From positions 1-62,807 of the forward strand of contig WQYV01000002.1 in assembly GCA_009781085.1 (NCBI GenBank): 62,807 bases of DNA, written 5' to 3'. Position numbers and translations under genes: made by a program. Positions 53,308 to 60,167 of the stretch are shown here, piece by piece (the first letter of the stretch is position 1; the number at the start of each line of letters is the position of its first letter). This stretch comes from Betaproteobacteria bacterium. GTDB taxonomy: Bacteria; Pseudomonadota; Gammaproteobacteria; Burkholderiales; Rhodocyclaceae. The notes beneath the pieces are model-generated. The model was not told the origin of the DNA, made no database searches, and saw only the letters and a list, made by a program, of their open reading frames with translations.

Positions 53308-53925
53308 ATGAGTCAGAACCAAACCACCACCAACATTCTCGTCGTCGGCGTCGGCGGGCAAGGCGTAATGACCGCTTCGGAAATTCTTTCGGAAGCAGCG
53401 ATTTCGCAGGGATTTAAGGTCAAAAAGACCGAAGTCGCGGGAATGAGCCAGCGCGGTGGGGTAGTATCCTCGCATGTGCGTTTCGGCATCAATGTGCTGT
53501 CTCCAGAAATTCCGCCGGGCGAAGCGGACATCCTCGTCGGATTTGAAGCTGCTGAAGCGATGCGCTGGAGCCATTACCTGCGCCCGAAAAACGGCACGCA
53601 CGGCGGGGTAGCAATGATCAACCGCCTTAAGCTCGAACCGCCCATCGTCTCGCTCGGCCTATTTCCATACCCAGACGACCCCGTGGGCGCAGTGCGCGGG
53701 CGGGAGTTAGAGGTGCACGCTTTCGACGCAGGGGAAATTGCGCGTGAGTTGGGAGATTTTCGGTTGGTCAACACGATCATGCTTGGAGCGATTTCCAACA
53801 ATCTCCCCTTCCCCGCCGCAACGCTGAAGGAATGCATCGTGGCGCGCTTCGCCGCGAAAAAGCCAGCGTTGGGGGAACTGAACGCAAAGGCATTTGAGCT
53901 TGGCAAGGCTGCTGGAAAGAGGTAA
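53308..53925 (+). CDS. iorB: Indolepyruvate:ferredoxin oxidoreductase, beta subunit
   Basis: 205 residues. Gamma-type POR domain: ILVVGVGGQGVMTASEILSEAAISQGFKVKKTEVAGMSQRGG is the typical opening. Partner of IorA, from which it is separated by the lipoprotein gene. Ends before the accessory island. Confidence 0.94.
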   Translation: MSQNQTTTNILVVGVGGQGVMTASEILSEAAISQGFKVKKTEVAGMSQRGGVVSSHVRFGINVLSPEIPPGEADILVGFEAAEAMRWSHYLRPKNGTHGGVAMINRLKLEPPIVSLGLFPYPDDPVGAVRGRELEVHAFDAGEIARELGDFRLVNTIMLGAISNNLPFPAATLKECIVARFAAKKPALGELNAKAFELGKAAGKR

Positions 53926-53939
53926 GCCAACGTGAGATG

Positions 53940-54110
53940 TTTAGTCGCGGCAACGTTTTTCCAGCCGTTCGATCATCGGTTCAATCTCGCCGCCCACCTC
54001 ACCGGCAACATGGTCACGCAACCAAATAGTCAACATCTCCGCGTCCGCAACCGTACCCTCGCGGAAACCAAAGCGGACGCGAATTTCGGCACGCAGACGT
54101 TTAGCGGTAC
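53940..54110 (-). pseudogene. Gene fragment, possibly from a Tn3-type transposase (DUF4158-like)
   Basis: A minus-strand frame with no start reads KRLRAEIRVRFGFREGTVAD, then AEMLTIWLRDHVAGEVGGEI and EPMIERLEKRCRD before TAA. The FGFREGTVAD...WLRDHV part resembles the N-terminal DUF4158 region of some Tn3-family transposases; the match is from memory and weak. It stops near the toxin-antitoxin operator, with a TAG closing the frame at about 54121. The fragment marks the left side of the mobile region. Confidence 0.4.
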
Positions 54111-54130
54111 GACCAGTCTATATACTGGTC
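54111..54130 (+). promoter_or_regulatory. Palindromic operator of the toxin-antitoxin operon
   Basis: GACCAGT-CTATAT-ACTGGTC is a perfect 7 bp inverted repeat with a TA-rich centre that overlaps a likely -10 box (TATACT). It lies 23 bp before the antitoxin start, preceded by TAGGAGAACCCC. Autoregulation by the antitoxin is expected. Confidence 0.7.
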
Positions 54131-54153
54131 TATACGCTCTGTAGGAGAACCCC

Positions 54154-54399
54154 ATGAAGATTGAAGTTGGATCGTACGAAGCCAAAACGAGGTTGCCGGA
54201 ATTGCTGCGTGGCATTCTTGCTGGTAACCGCTACACCATTACCTTGCGAGGTAAGGCCGTGGCTGATCTGGTGCCAACGGAAGAGAGCAAACGCTCGGAT
54301 GCTGTAGTGGCCGTCGATGAAATGCTGGCTTTCATGCAAACCCGCAAGCCAGTGAGCGGTATCAATATCAAAGCCCTGATCGACGAGGGGAGAGCGTGA
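54154..54399 (+). CDS. Phd/YefM-type antitoxin
   Basis: 81 residues. The N-terminal DNA-binding fold (VGSYEAKTRLPELLRGILAGNRYTITLRGKAVADLVP) is the Phd/YefM signature. The C-terminal part (VDEMLAFMQTRKPVSGINIKALIDEGR) would bind the toxin. The stop overlaps the toxin start by 4 bp (GTGA). It presumably represses its own promoter through the palindrome upstream. Confidence 0.9.
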   Translation: MKIEVGSYEAKTRLPELLRGILAGNRYTITLRGKAVADLVPTEESKRSDAVVAVDEMLAFMQTRKPVSGINIKALIDEGRA

Positions 54400-54821
54400 G
54401 TCTTGTTCTAGATGCCTCCGTGGCGCTACTCTGGCTGGCACCTGACACCAATTCAGTGGGTGTGGAGTATGCGAGTGCGGCCTTGAAGACGCTAAAGGAA
54501 TCGCAAGCCTTGGTGCCATCGCTTTGGCCGCTAGAAGTCGGTAACGTCATCACCAAGCTTGAAGCCAAGAACATTGTGACCGAAGCTGACTCGCAACGCT
54601 TCATTGTTCTTCTGGGGCAACTCAACATCGTGACCGACCCAGCTACGGTCGGGCGTGCGTTTGGCGACATTCTAAACCTTGCTCGCCGCTACAAGTTGTC
54701 TGTATACGATGCAGCTTATCTAGAACTTGCCTTGCGCACGGGCCATCCGTTGGCAACGCTTGATGCCAGTCTGGCAAAAGCGACAACCCTCACAGGCATC
54801 CCGGTCTTCGGTCATTTGTAA
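54396..54821 (+). CDS. PIN-domain toxin (VapC-like)
   Basis: 141 residues from GTG 54396. PIN ribonuclease: first acidic residue in LVLDASVALLWL, the second in WPLEVGNVI, and the third set in YDAAYLELALRTGHPLATLD. Neutralised by the preceding antitoxin. Pairing of a PIN toxin with a Phd-type antitoxin is common. Probably intact. Confidence 0.9.
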   Translation: MSLVLDASVALLWLAPDTNSVGVEYASAALKTLKESQALVPSLWPLEVGNVITKLEAKNIVTEADSQRFIVLLGQLNIVTDPATVGRAFGDILNLARRYKLSVYDAAYLELALRTGHPLATLDASLAKATTLTGIPVFGHL

Positions 54822-54865
54822 ACCCAATCGGAATGGCGGCTGGTGACACGACTGCTTGTTCTACG

Positions 54866-54958
54866 CCAAATTTTGTGCTCCCACAGGCGTATCCGCGGAT
54901 CACAGACACTCCTCCTCAAGAGGCCGGGACAGGACAAAATTTTACGGAATCACATACA
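54866..54958. repeat. Imperfect inverted repeat between the toxin gene and the IS
   Basis: CAAATTTTGTGCTCCC and GGGACAGGACAAAATTTT face each other about 50 bp apart, with inner short pairs (CCGCGG; CCTC...GAGG). It could be a terminator-like structure or an IS scar. The toxin stop to the IS end holds no gene. Confidence 0.3.
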
Positions 54959-54968
54959 TAACAACTCA

Positions 54969-54990
54969 GCTATCCGATTTCCGTGATTGA
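54969..54990 (+). repeat. Left inverted repeat of the ISL3-type element
   Basis: GCTATCCGATTTCCGTGATT plus GA; identical in reverse complement to the right end. The next 117 bp contain the promoter for the passenger genes. Confidence 0.85.
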
Positions 54991-55042
54991 TTGGCTGCAT
55001 TGCTCTAGTGATGACAGTTTTCACTAAAAAAGTGTTTTGTGA

Positions 55043-55071
55043 TTGACAGCCCAGTTCTGCATCGCTACCAT
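55043..55071 (+). promoter_or_regulatory. Candidate promoter for the passenger genes
   Basis: TTGACA (55043-55048, consensus), 17 bp, TACCAT (55066-55071), 37 bp before the first passenger start. It lies inside the IS left end, so the passengers travel with their own promoter. Confidence 0.6.
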
Positions 55072-55107
55072 GAATTCGAGTTACGTGATTGATGCGAGGG
55101 TCAGCCA

Positions 55108-55431
55108 ATGTCTGACGAAGAAATTCTTGAACAACGCCGCCTGGCGAGGTTGGAAAAGAGCAAACGAGATTCGGAGTTGATGCAGCTCCATGTGTTGGCG
55201 GCGGATGCGATGGCGGGTTCCGGGTCGCAGCAACTGCGCGAACGCGCCCTTTCGAGGGTCGACGCATGGGAAGAGAAAGCACTTTGCAGCCTTCGCTACA
55301 TTACCGAGTGGCGGCGCATGTTGAGCCTGCCGCCCCCGGCGTTGCGCCAGGCAATGCTGCGTCATGACGCTGATGGGGCCGCGCTTCGTCAGAATACGCC
55401 GTTCGGGTTCCTCATGGGACGCCAGCAATGA
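55108..55431 (+). CDS. Passenger protein 1 of the IS (unknown)
   Basis: 107 residues, polar, strongly helical (EEILEQRRLARLEKSKRDSEL, LRERALSRVDAWEEKALCSLRYITEWRRML). No motif recognised. Its stop overlaps the start of the nucleotidyltransferase-like gene (ATGA), which suggests a coupled pair such as a partner, antitoxin or regulator. Not needed for transposition in ISL3 elements generally. Confidence 0.7.
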   Translation: MSDEEILEQRRLARLEKSKRDSELMQLHVLAADAMAGSGSQQLRERALSRVDAWEEKALCSLRYITEWRRMLSLPPPALRQAMLRHDADGAALRQNTPFGFLMGRQQ

Positions 55432-55988
55432 ACCGGGATGATATTGGTCGTTTGTTGGTTGAAGCGATGCGCGTAACCAACCATCGTGACTACGTCATCA
55501 TTGGTAGTCTCTCAGTGCTTGGGGCAGTTGCACAACCGCCGGAATCGATGACTCAATCAATTGATGTCGATCTCTACCCAAAAGATGATCCGGGTCGTGC
55601 ATCGGAAATTGCCTATGCTCTCGGCCAGGGCAGCGAGTTCGAGGAGACGTTTAAGTATTACGCCGATGCCGTGTCACCTATGCTTCCGACACTCCCGGAT
55701 GGCTGGAACGAGCGTTTGATCAAAGTGGCTTTTGATTCTGGAGTAGCTGCGTGGTTTCTTGATCCAAACGATGCGGCGGTTTCAAAGTATGCGCGATCCG
55801 AATCTCGTGACAGGGAGTGGGTTCGTGCAGGCTTGCAGGCAGGAATCCTGTCCTTGCCAACCATTGAGTATCGATTGCGCGAAACGGTGATGGAAACCGA
55901 TGAGCGGCAACGGGTAAAAGAAGCAATTGCCGAAGACAAGCAATGGCTGGTTCCACCTGAGCCACCGTCTTCCGGCCTGGGCATGTAG
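55428..55988 (+). CDS. Passenger protein 2 of the IS, nucleotidyltransferase-like (DUF6036/AbiEii-type)
   Basis: 186 residues. DYVIIGSLSVLGAVAQPP and SIDVDLYPKDDPGRA give the GS...DxD pattern of DNA-polymerase-beta-like nucleotidyltransferases. The run FKYYADAVSPMLPTLPDGWNERL is typical of a conserved family related to AbiEii-type toxins, as I recall it. Such enzymes act as toxins or abortive-infection effectors by modifying tRNA or proteins; activity here is untested. Coupled to the gene before it. Confidence 0.7.
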   Translation: MNRDDIGRLLVEAMRVTNHRDYVIIGSLSVLGAVAQPPESMTQSIDVDLYPKDDPGRASEIAYALGQGSEFEETFKYYADAVSPMLPTLPDGWNERLIKVAFDSGVAAWFLDPNDAAVSKYARSESRDREWVRAGLQAGILSLPTIEYRLRETVMETDERQRVKEAIAEDKQWLVPPEPPSSGLGM

Positions 55989-56016
55989 GGTATCCGGATT
56001 TGTTTGAACCGCCATC

Positions 56017-57429
56017 ATGCCCGCGAACATCCTGAATCTTTCCGCCTACGATGTGCTGAGATTTGAGGAAAACGAGCATGACTATCACATTGGCGTTGAA
56101 GCGGTCGAGGCACCAACGTCCTGCCCGCATTGCCAGTCCAGCAACCTCGTTGGCTTCGGTCGCCGGGAACAGATGGTCAAAGACCTGCCAATGCATGGGC
56201 GACGTGTCGCTCTCTACATCGACACGCGGCGCTTCCGGTGCCGCACTTGTACCAAGACGTTTTACGAGGCGTTACCGGAGATAGACGAAAAACGTTTGAT
56301 GACCAAACGGCTTGCACAATGGATGGGTAAGCAGGCCATCAAACGTACTTTCGCCAGCATCGCAGAAGAAGTCGGCTGCACAGAATTCACCGCCCGAGCG
56401 GTGTTCAATGACTATGTAAACGAACTGGAAAAGACGATCCGCTTTGAGACGCCGAAGTGGATGGGCATTGACGAAATTCACCTCATCAAGCCCCGTAGCG
56501 TGATCGCCAACATCCAGAACAACACCATCGTTGAACTGCTACCAAATCGCAACAAGGAAACCGTGGTGCGCTTCCTGCTCCACGTAGAAGGCAAGGAACG
56601 CATCCAATACGTGGCGATGGATATGTGGACGCCGTACCGTGATGCCTGCCGGGAGGTGATTCCGCAGGCCGTAATCGTGGTGGACAAATTTCACGTCGTC
56701 AGGATGGCGAACGATGCCTTGGAAAGGGTCAGGAAGAGCCTCAGAAACTCCCTGACACCAAAACAGCGGCGAGGGCTCATGCATGACCGTTTCGTGCTCT
56801 TGAAGCGAGAACACGATCTGAACGATGAAGACCGGCTGAATCTCGACTGTTGGGCGAAGAATTACCCTGAGCTTGGCGAGGCGCACCGGCTCAAGGAACA
56901 GTTCTATGCCATCTACGATGCCGAGTTGCCTAGTGTGGCACAGGCTAGGTTTATTCAGTGGCAAAAGAGCATCCCACCCGAGATAGCACATGCTTTCACC
57001 GACATCGAACGTGCGTGGGGCAACTGGACAGAGCCGATCCTCAACTATTTCAATCATCCAGTGACAAACGCCTACACGGAGTCGCTGAACAGCCTGACCC
57101 GGGTGATGAACCGGCTGGGCCGAGGCTACAGCTTCGAGGCGCTACGCGCCAAGATTCTCTTCGCCGAGGGAGTCCACAAACACAAACTGTCGCGACCTAA
57201 GTTTGAACGAAAGCCTGTTGATAAACGGCGGGCTGAGCCGGTAATGCATGGACGGGCAGAAAACTTCAAGAGCTTCTGGACGGGAGATTCCTTTGCACGG
57301 ATGGTGCCAAAACCGCCGCCAAGACCCAAACCGTACACACCGAAATCAACCGAAAATGCTGAACAGGAAAAGAACTACGGAGCAGACATTTCAACGCTGA
57401 TCCGCATGATCGAAAACGGCGAGCTTTGA
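56017..57429 (+). CDS. ISL3-family transposase
   Basis: 470 residues, apparently intact. N-terminal zinc finger (CPHCQSSNLV...CRTCTKTFYE), HTH-like region (RTFASIAEEVGCTEFTARAVFNDY), then the DDE core: D in MGIDEIHL (about 150), D in VVDKFHVVRMAND (about 222), E in NAYTESLNSLTRVMNR (about 354). The C-terminus is basic and proline-rich. It sits downstream of the passenger pair, with the right inverted repeat just after its stop. Confidence 0.95.
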   Translation: MPANILNLSAYDVLRFEENEHDYHIGVEAVEAPTSCPHCQSSNLVGFGRREQMVKDLPMHGRRVALYIDTRRFRCRTCTKTFYEALPEIDEKRLMTKRLAQWMGKQAIKRTFASIAEEVGCTEFTARAVFNDYVNELEKTIRFETPKWMGIDEIHLIKPRSVIANIQNNTIVELLPNRNKETVVRFLLHVEGKERIQYVAMDMWTPYRDACREVIPQAVIVVDKFHVVRMANDALERVRKSLRNSLTPKQRRGLMHDRFVLLKREHDLNDEDRLNLDCWAKNYPELGEAHRLKEQFYAIYDAELPSVAQARFIQWQKSIPPEIAHAFTDIERAWGNWTEPILNYFNHPVTNAYTESLNSLTRVMNRLGRGYSFEALRAKILFAEGVHKHKLSRPKFERKPVDKRRAEPVMHGRAENFKSFWTGDSFARMVPKPPPRPKPYTPKSTENAEQEKNYGADISTLIRMIENGEL

Positions 57430-57436
57430 ACCCATT

Positions 57437-57458
57437 TCAATCACGGAAATCGGATAGC
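57437..57458 (-). repeat. Right inverted repeat of the ISL3-type element
   Basis: TCAATCACGGAAATCGGATA plus GC, the reverse complement of the left end. It begins 8 bp after the transposase stop. Confidence 0.85.
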
Positions 57459-57716
57459 CAACAAATCAAGCTGTTGCATGACCTCGGCGGCATTTACAGT
57501 CCGTCCGCGCCTCCGCCCGCAACCACTTCCGCCTGTTCTTCTGCGGCAAGTCGTTAAAACCACCGTAACAGCTTCGCATCGGTATCACTGATGGCGTAGA
57601 AGCATGCCGCAGGCAACTAATCCAGTGCGTATCGCGAAACATAACACTGACAACAACCGGCAGCGTCAAAACAGGACTGTCAGATTAAGTCGAAACTTCT
57701 ACAGATCAACCTATCG
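57459..57716. other. Intergenic stretch right of the IS with no recognised gene
   Basis: 258 bp. Short open frames exist on the minus strand (one includes LAAEEQAEVVAGGGADGL before a stop), which could be a remnant of a displaced gene, but I cannot identify it. Contains no clear promoter or hairpin. Confidence 0.3.
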
Positions 57717-59087
57717 TTACTCCTTGAGATTCCTTATATGCTTTTCGATCTCCTCGATAACGTTCTCGCCGGCAAAGTAATCCTCCGGCTTGTCCGACAC
57801 GTCACTAACGTCAGTAATTCGATTGTTCACATAGGTCACCTCTAGAAGCAACTGAACATCTTCCCCCTCGTTGTCGGACAGTTTCGCTAGCTCGTAGTAC
57901 TTTTTATCTAGGAACCACCCTGCTCCCCATGTTCCCAAACCGCGAATACCGGCGAGGAAGAAATCCTTGAGCGTGCCCTGCTTCATCCCTCGATAGCCTC
58001 TTGGATCAGAGAACCGAGCAAGGATTGCAAAATCCTTTGCAACCACATAGCCGTGTTCCTTTTTCCACGAGCCACCCGGGCTCTCGTTACGTTGCAGCTG
58101 GAGATACTTATTGAGTGGGGATCGAACCTTGAACCAGGGATCCGAGACCTTCGCGCGCCAATCGATCCACAGTTCTTCAGAAGTCCTCGAAAAACGAAAG
58201 AACTGTTTACCTTCATAGCGTTGAAGATACTTCTGTGCCGATTCATTGCGCGGAAGGCAAAGCCACACACGGTTCTGTTTGCCGAGGTGCTCGGGTTTGC
58301 CCTGCACGGTGTGAAAGTGGAACTCACCAACGGAACCTGTTAACTTGAGCGTCTGCTCGATCTTTTGTAACGCTTTAAAGTCCTCGAATACGATGTATGG
58401 CACGAGTCTCTCGAGCCAAATCCGGTCATCACTCTGTTCCTGCATGAATTTCCGATCTACGGGAGGATAGATAATGGCAAGCTTGGATTGTGTAGCATCG
58501 TCTGGGATACCGAGCTTCCAGAACTTCTTCAGCGCTTCTCGCTTGGACATCAATGTATAAAAGCGAAGAATCGTGTGATAAAGATCGTGCGTGAAATAAC
58601 CACGAAATTTCACTGAATTTTTGTAGTCGCGCACAAACACGTTATGCCGGTATCGAAGGTCGTCGCGAAGAGCCCTTATCTTCTTCTCCTGATCGCCGGG
58701 GTCTTCGTTGTTTGCTAGTTTTTTGAAATATGTCATAAACATTTTCATTCGATTCTGAGAAAGCATATCCAAAGCTATGTTGATTTCAAGCTCCGTGTTG
58801 GATATGCCATGCCCAGCCGCTGTGCGACCGTAGCGTTTGTTCAGGATCAGCACGAAGGCATCACAATTGCCGAGCACTGCGTTGATTTTGTCCTGAATCG
58901 TCCCTTGCAACGTGTTCGGCGCGTCCGGAGGAAGGCGCTCCCAGGTATACGCATCAACTTGGATCCCAAGAGTATCGCGGAAGCTGTTGTTTACGCACGT
59001 AATCACGTCCTCCGCTATCTCCCGCTCATCAGGAACATCGCCGGGCGACGAGATGAATATTTTCAACCGTTCGTTGGTATCGAGCAT
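57717..59087 (-). CDS. DUF4062/TIR-like domain protein with a large C-terminal region
   Basis: 456 residues, no membrane segment. N-terminal KIFISSPGDVPDEREIAEDVI, PPDAPNTLQGTIQDKI and CDAFVLILNKRYG are typical of the DUF4062/TIR-like fold (a beta strand, a flexible loop, helices, then the VLILNKRYG strand). The remaining 250 residues (LCLPRNESAQKYL, SPLNKYLQLQRNE, FAILARFSDPRGYRG, GIRGLGTWGAGWFLDKKYYELAKL) are not recognised and could be a sensor or a second catalytic domain. TIR-like proteins in islands often serve in anti-phage immunity or signalling. Single gene, minus strand, next to an IS and a toxin-antitoxin pair. Confidence 0.65.
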   Translation of the reverse strand: MLDTNERLKIFISSPGDVPDEREIAEDVITCVNNSFRDTLGIQVDAYTWERLPPDAPNTLQGTIQDKINAVLGNCDAFVLILNKRYGRTAAGHGISNTELEINIALDMLSQNRMKMFMTYFKKLANNEDPGDQEKKIRALRDDLRYRHNVFVRDYKNSVKFRGYFTHDLYHTILRFYTLMSKREALKKFWKLGIPDDATQSKLAIIYPPVDRKFMQEQSDDRIWLERLVPYIVFEDFKALQKIEQTLKLTGSVGEFHFHTVQGKPEHLGKQNRVWLCLPRNESAQKYLQRYEGKQFFRFSRTSEELWIDWRAKVSDPWFKVRSPLNKYLQLQRNESPGGSWKKEHGYVVAKDFAILARFSDPRGYRGMKQGTLKDFFLAGIRGLGTWGAGWFLDKKYYELAKLSDNEGEDVQLLLEVTYVNNRITDVSDVSDKPEDYFAGENVIEEIEKHIRNLKE

Positions 59088-59133
59088 GGTAAATCTCCCC
59101 TATTACGGCCTGTAGTGATGATTGCCAACAGGT

Positions 59134-59380
59134 TCAAGCAAAGAAATTGTGAAAGTCATCCGAGTTGCTCTTGATCCATGTATCGTCAACCGAGCAGGCT
59201 GTAGCCCAGATATCCTGTTTGATCGAATCGTTGGAGGAAACCATCAGATATCCTTTACATAAGTAGGAACGATCAAACTCCCAAGGCAAGTGGCACACGG
59301 CACGTGCGTCCGCTGCCAATCAGCCCGATGCAGCCAAGCCCCAAAACAACGGCGGTGACGGCTTTTCTAAGTTTCAACAT
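59134..59380 (-). pseudogene. Small secreted-protein gene split by a frameshift
   Basis: From ATG 59380 a signal-peptide-like frame reads MLKLRKAVTAVVLGLGCIGL and then runs into a stop at about 59273. A second frame, one base off, continues from the same place as ADARAVCHLPWEFDRSYL and KGYLMVSSNDSIKQDIW to TGA at 59134. A single indel near 59320 would join them into one secreted protein of about 80 residues with three cysteines. Either a real frameshift or an assembly error. Family not recognised; no ribosome site visible. Confidence 0.5.
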
Positions 59381-59425
59381 CAAAATATGGTATCATTGGA
59401 TAGTGCTCTTGGCAACTGCAAAAGT

Positions 59426-59827
59426 TTAATCGTTTGTCTCAATCATAGCGATTACCTTATCAACGATCCTTTTCAACCTTTTTTTTGCAGTTATCCCAAC
59501 AAAACCATCTATTCCGCTTTCGTTTCTTCCAAATAAATTTACAAAAGCTTCAACTAAAATTCCCTCTGGTGCTTTTGAAATTTTGATAAATTTTCGCCCT
59601 ATCAACAGTCTGCTGCCTCTGCGGTATACGATCTCATCGCCGTAATTTTCAATGCAAAAGTGATTTGAAATCAAAAAATCATCGATAAGTTTACTCATTC
59701 TTTCAAAGTCACCGGAAAAGTGCGCAAACCTCTTGAACCTGCGTCCTTTATGGCTTAATACGATAATAAGGCCGATCAGCGTCCCGCACATAACGCCTAG
59801 TAAAAGTCCATTCATATTCACCATCAA
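59426..59827 (-). CDS. Small membrane-anchored protein, unknown function
   Basis: 133 residues; ATG 59815 (MNGLLLGVMCG) is an alternative start. An N-terminal helix (LLLGVMCGTLIGLIIVL) is followed by a basic loop and a cytoplasmic domain of about 90 residues (RMSKLIDDFLISNHFCIENYGDEIVYRRGSRLLIGRKFIKI). The sequence is clearly more AT-rich than the window average, a sign of recent transfer. Not recognised. Confidence 0.5.
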   Translation of the reverse strand: MMVNMNGLLLGVMCGTLIGLIIVLSHKGRRFKRFAHFSGDFERMSKLIDDFLISNHFCIENYGDEIVYRRGSRLLIGRKFIKISKAPEGILVEAFVNLFGRNESGIDGFVGITAKKRLKRIVDKVIAMIETND

Positions 59828-59966
59828 ACCCCCTTAACATAGACCCCGCCACCTTACTATCGCGGGAAGCGGTACGGTTTCGGCATCCAAGCATACATCC
59901 CGTAGACACTGTATTCGAGTACAATCCAGCGCCAATGCGGATTTCTTTCGTTCAAGGAGCGTAACT

Positions 59967-60158
59967 ATGCGTTTGTTGCTTGCTATTCTTCTGCCCTGGC
60001 TCCAGTTTTTCACCATCGGCAGACCCTTTTCCGGGATCATTTGCCTGATCTTGCAAATCACGCTCATCGGCTGGATACCTGCCGCCATTTGGTCGGTTTA
60101 CGCGCTCAGTCAATACAACACTGACAAAAAAATCGAAAGGGCTTTGGGCAAAGGATAG
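59967..60158 (+). CDS. YqaE/Pmp3-family small membrane protein
   Basis: 63 residues, two membrane helices (LLAILLPWLQFFTIG; IICLILQITLIGWIPAAIWSVYAL). Ribosome site CAAGGAG, 7 bp before ATG. The YqaE/Pmp3 (UPF0057) pattern includes PWIAVFL-type first helix and the GWIPAxIWSxY core. Members affect membrane potential or osmotic tolerance in other organisms; the role here is unknown. Confidence 0.85.
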   Translation: MRLLLAILLPWLQFFTIGRPFSGIICLILQITLIGWIPAAIWSVYALSQYNTDKKIERALGKG

Positions 60159-60167
60159 GCTGTAGCC

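Larger units (their letters stand above)
54969..57458 (+). mobile_element. ISL3-type insertion sequence with two passenger genes
   Basis: Ends are 22 bp perfect inverted repeats (54969-54990 and 57437-57458) reading GCTATCCGATTTCCGTGATT and two more bases from each end. The 2.49 kb element holds three genes on the plus strand: a 107-residue protein, a 186-residue nucleotidyltransferase-like protein and an ISL3-family transposase. No clear 8 bp target duplication flanks it, so it may be old or rearranged. ISL3 elements are known to carry accessory genes. Confidence 0.85.

Noticed and set aside
57466-57669. 67-residue minus-strand frame right of the IS
   Set aside because: No family resemblance and another frame in the same place looks equally plausible; listed only as unresolved intergenic sequence.
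59834-60088. 84-residue minus-strand frame opposite the YqaE gene
   Set aside because: It overlaps a well-supported plus-strand gene with a good ribosome site and has no recognisable features.
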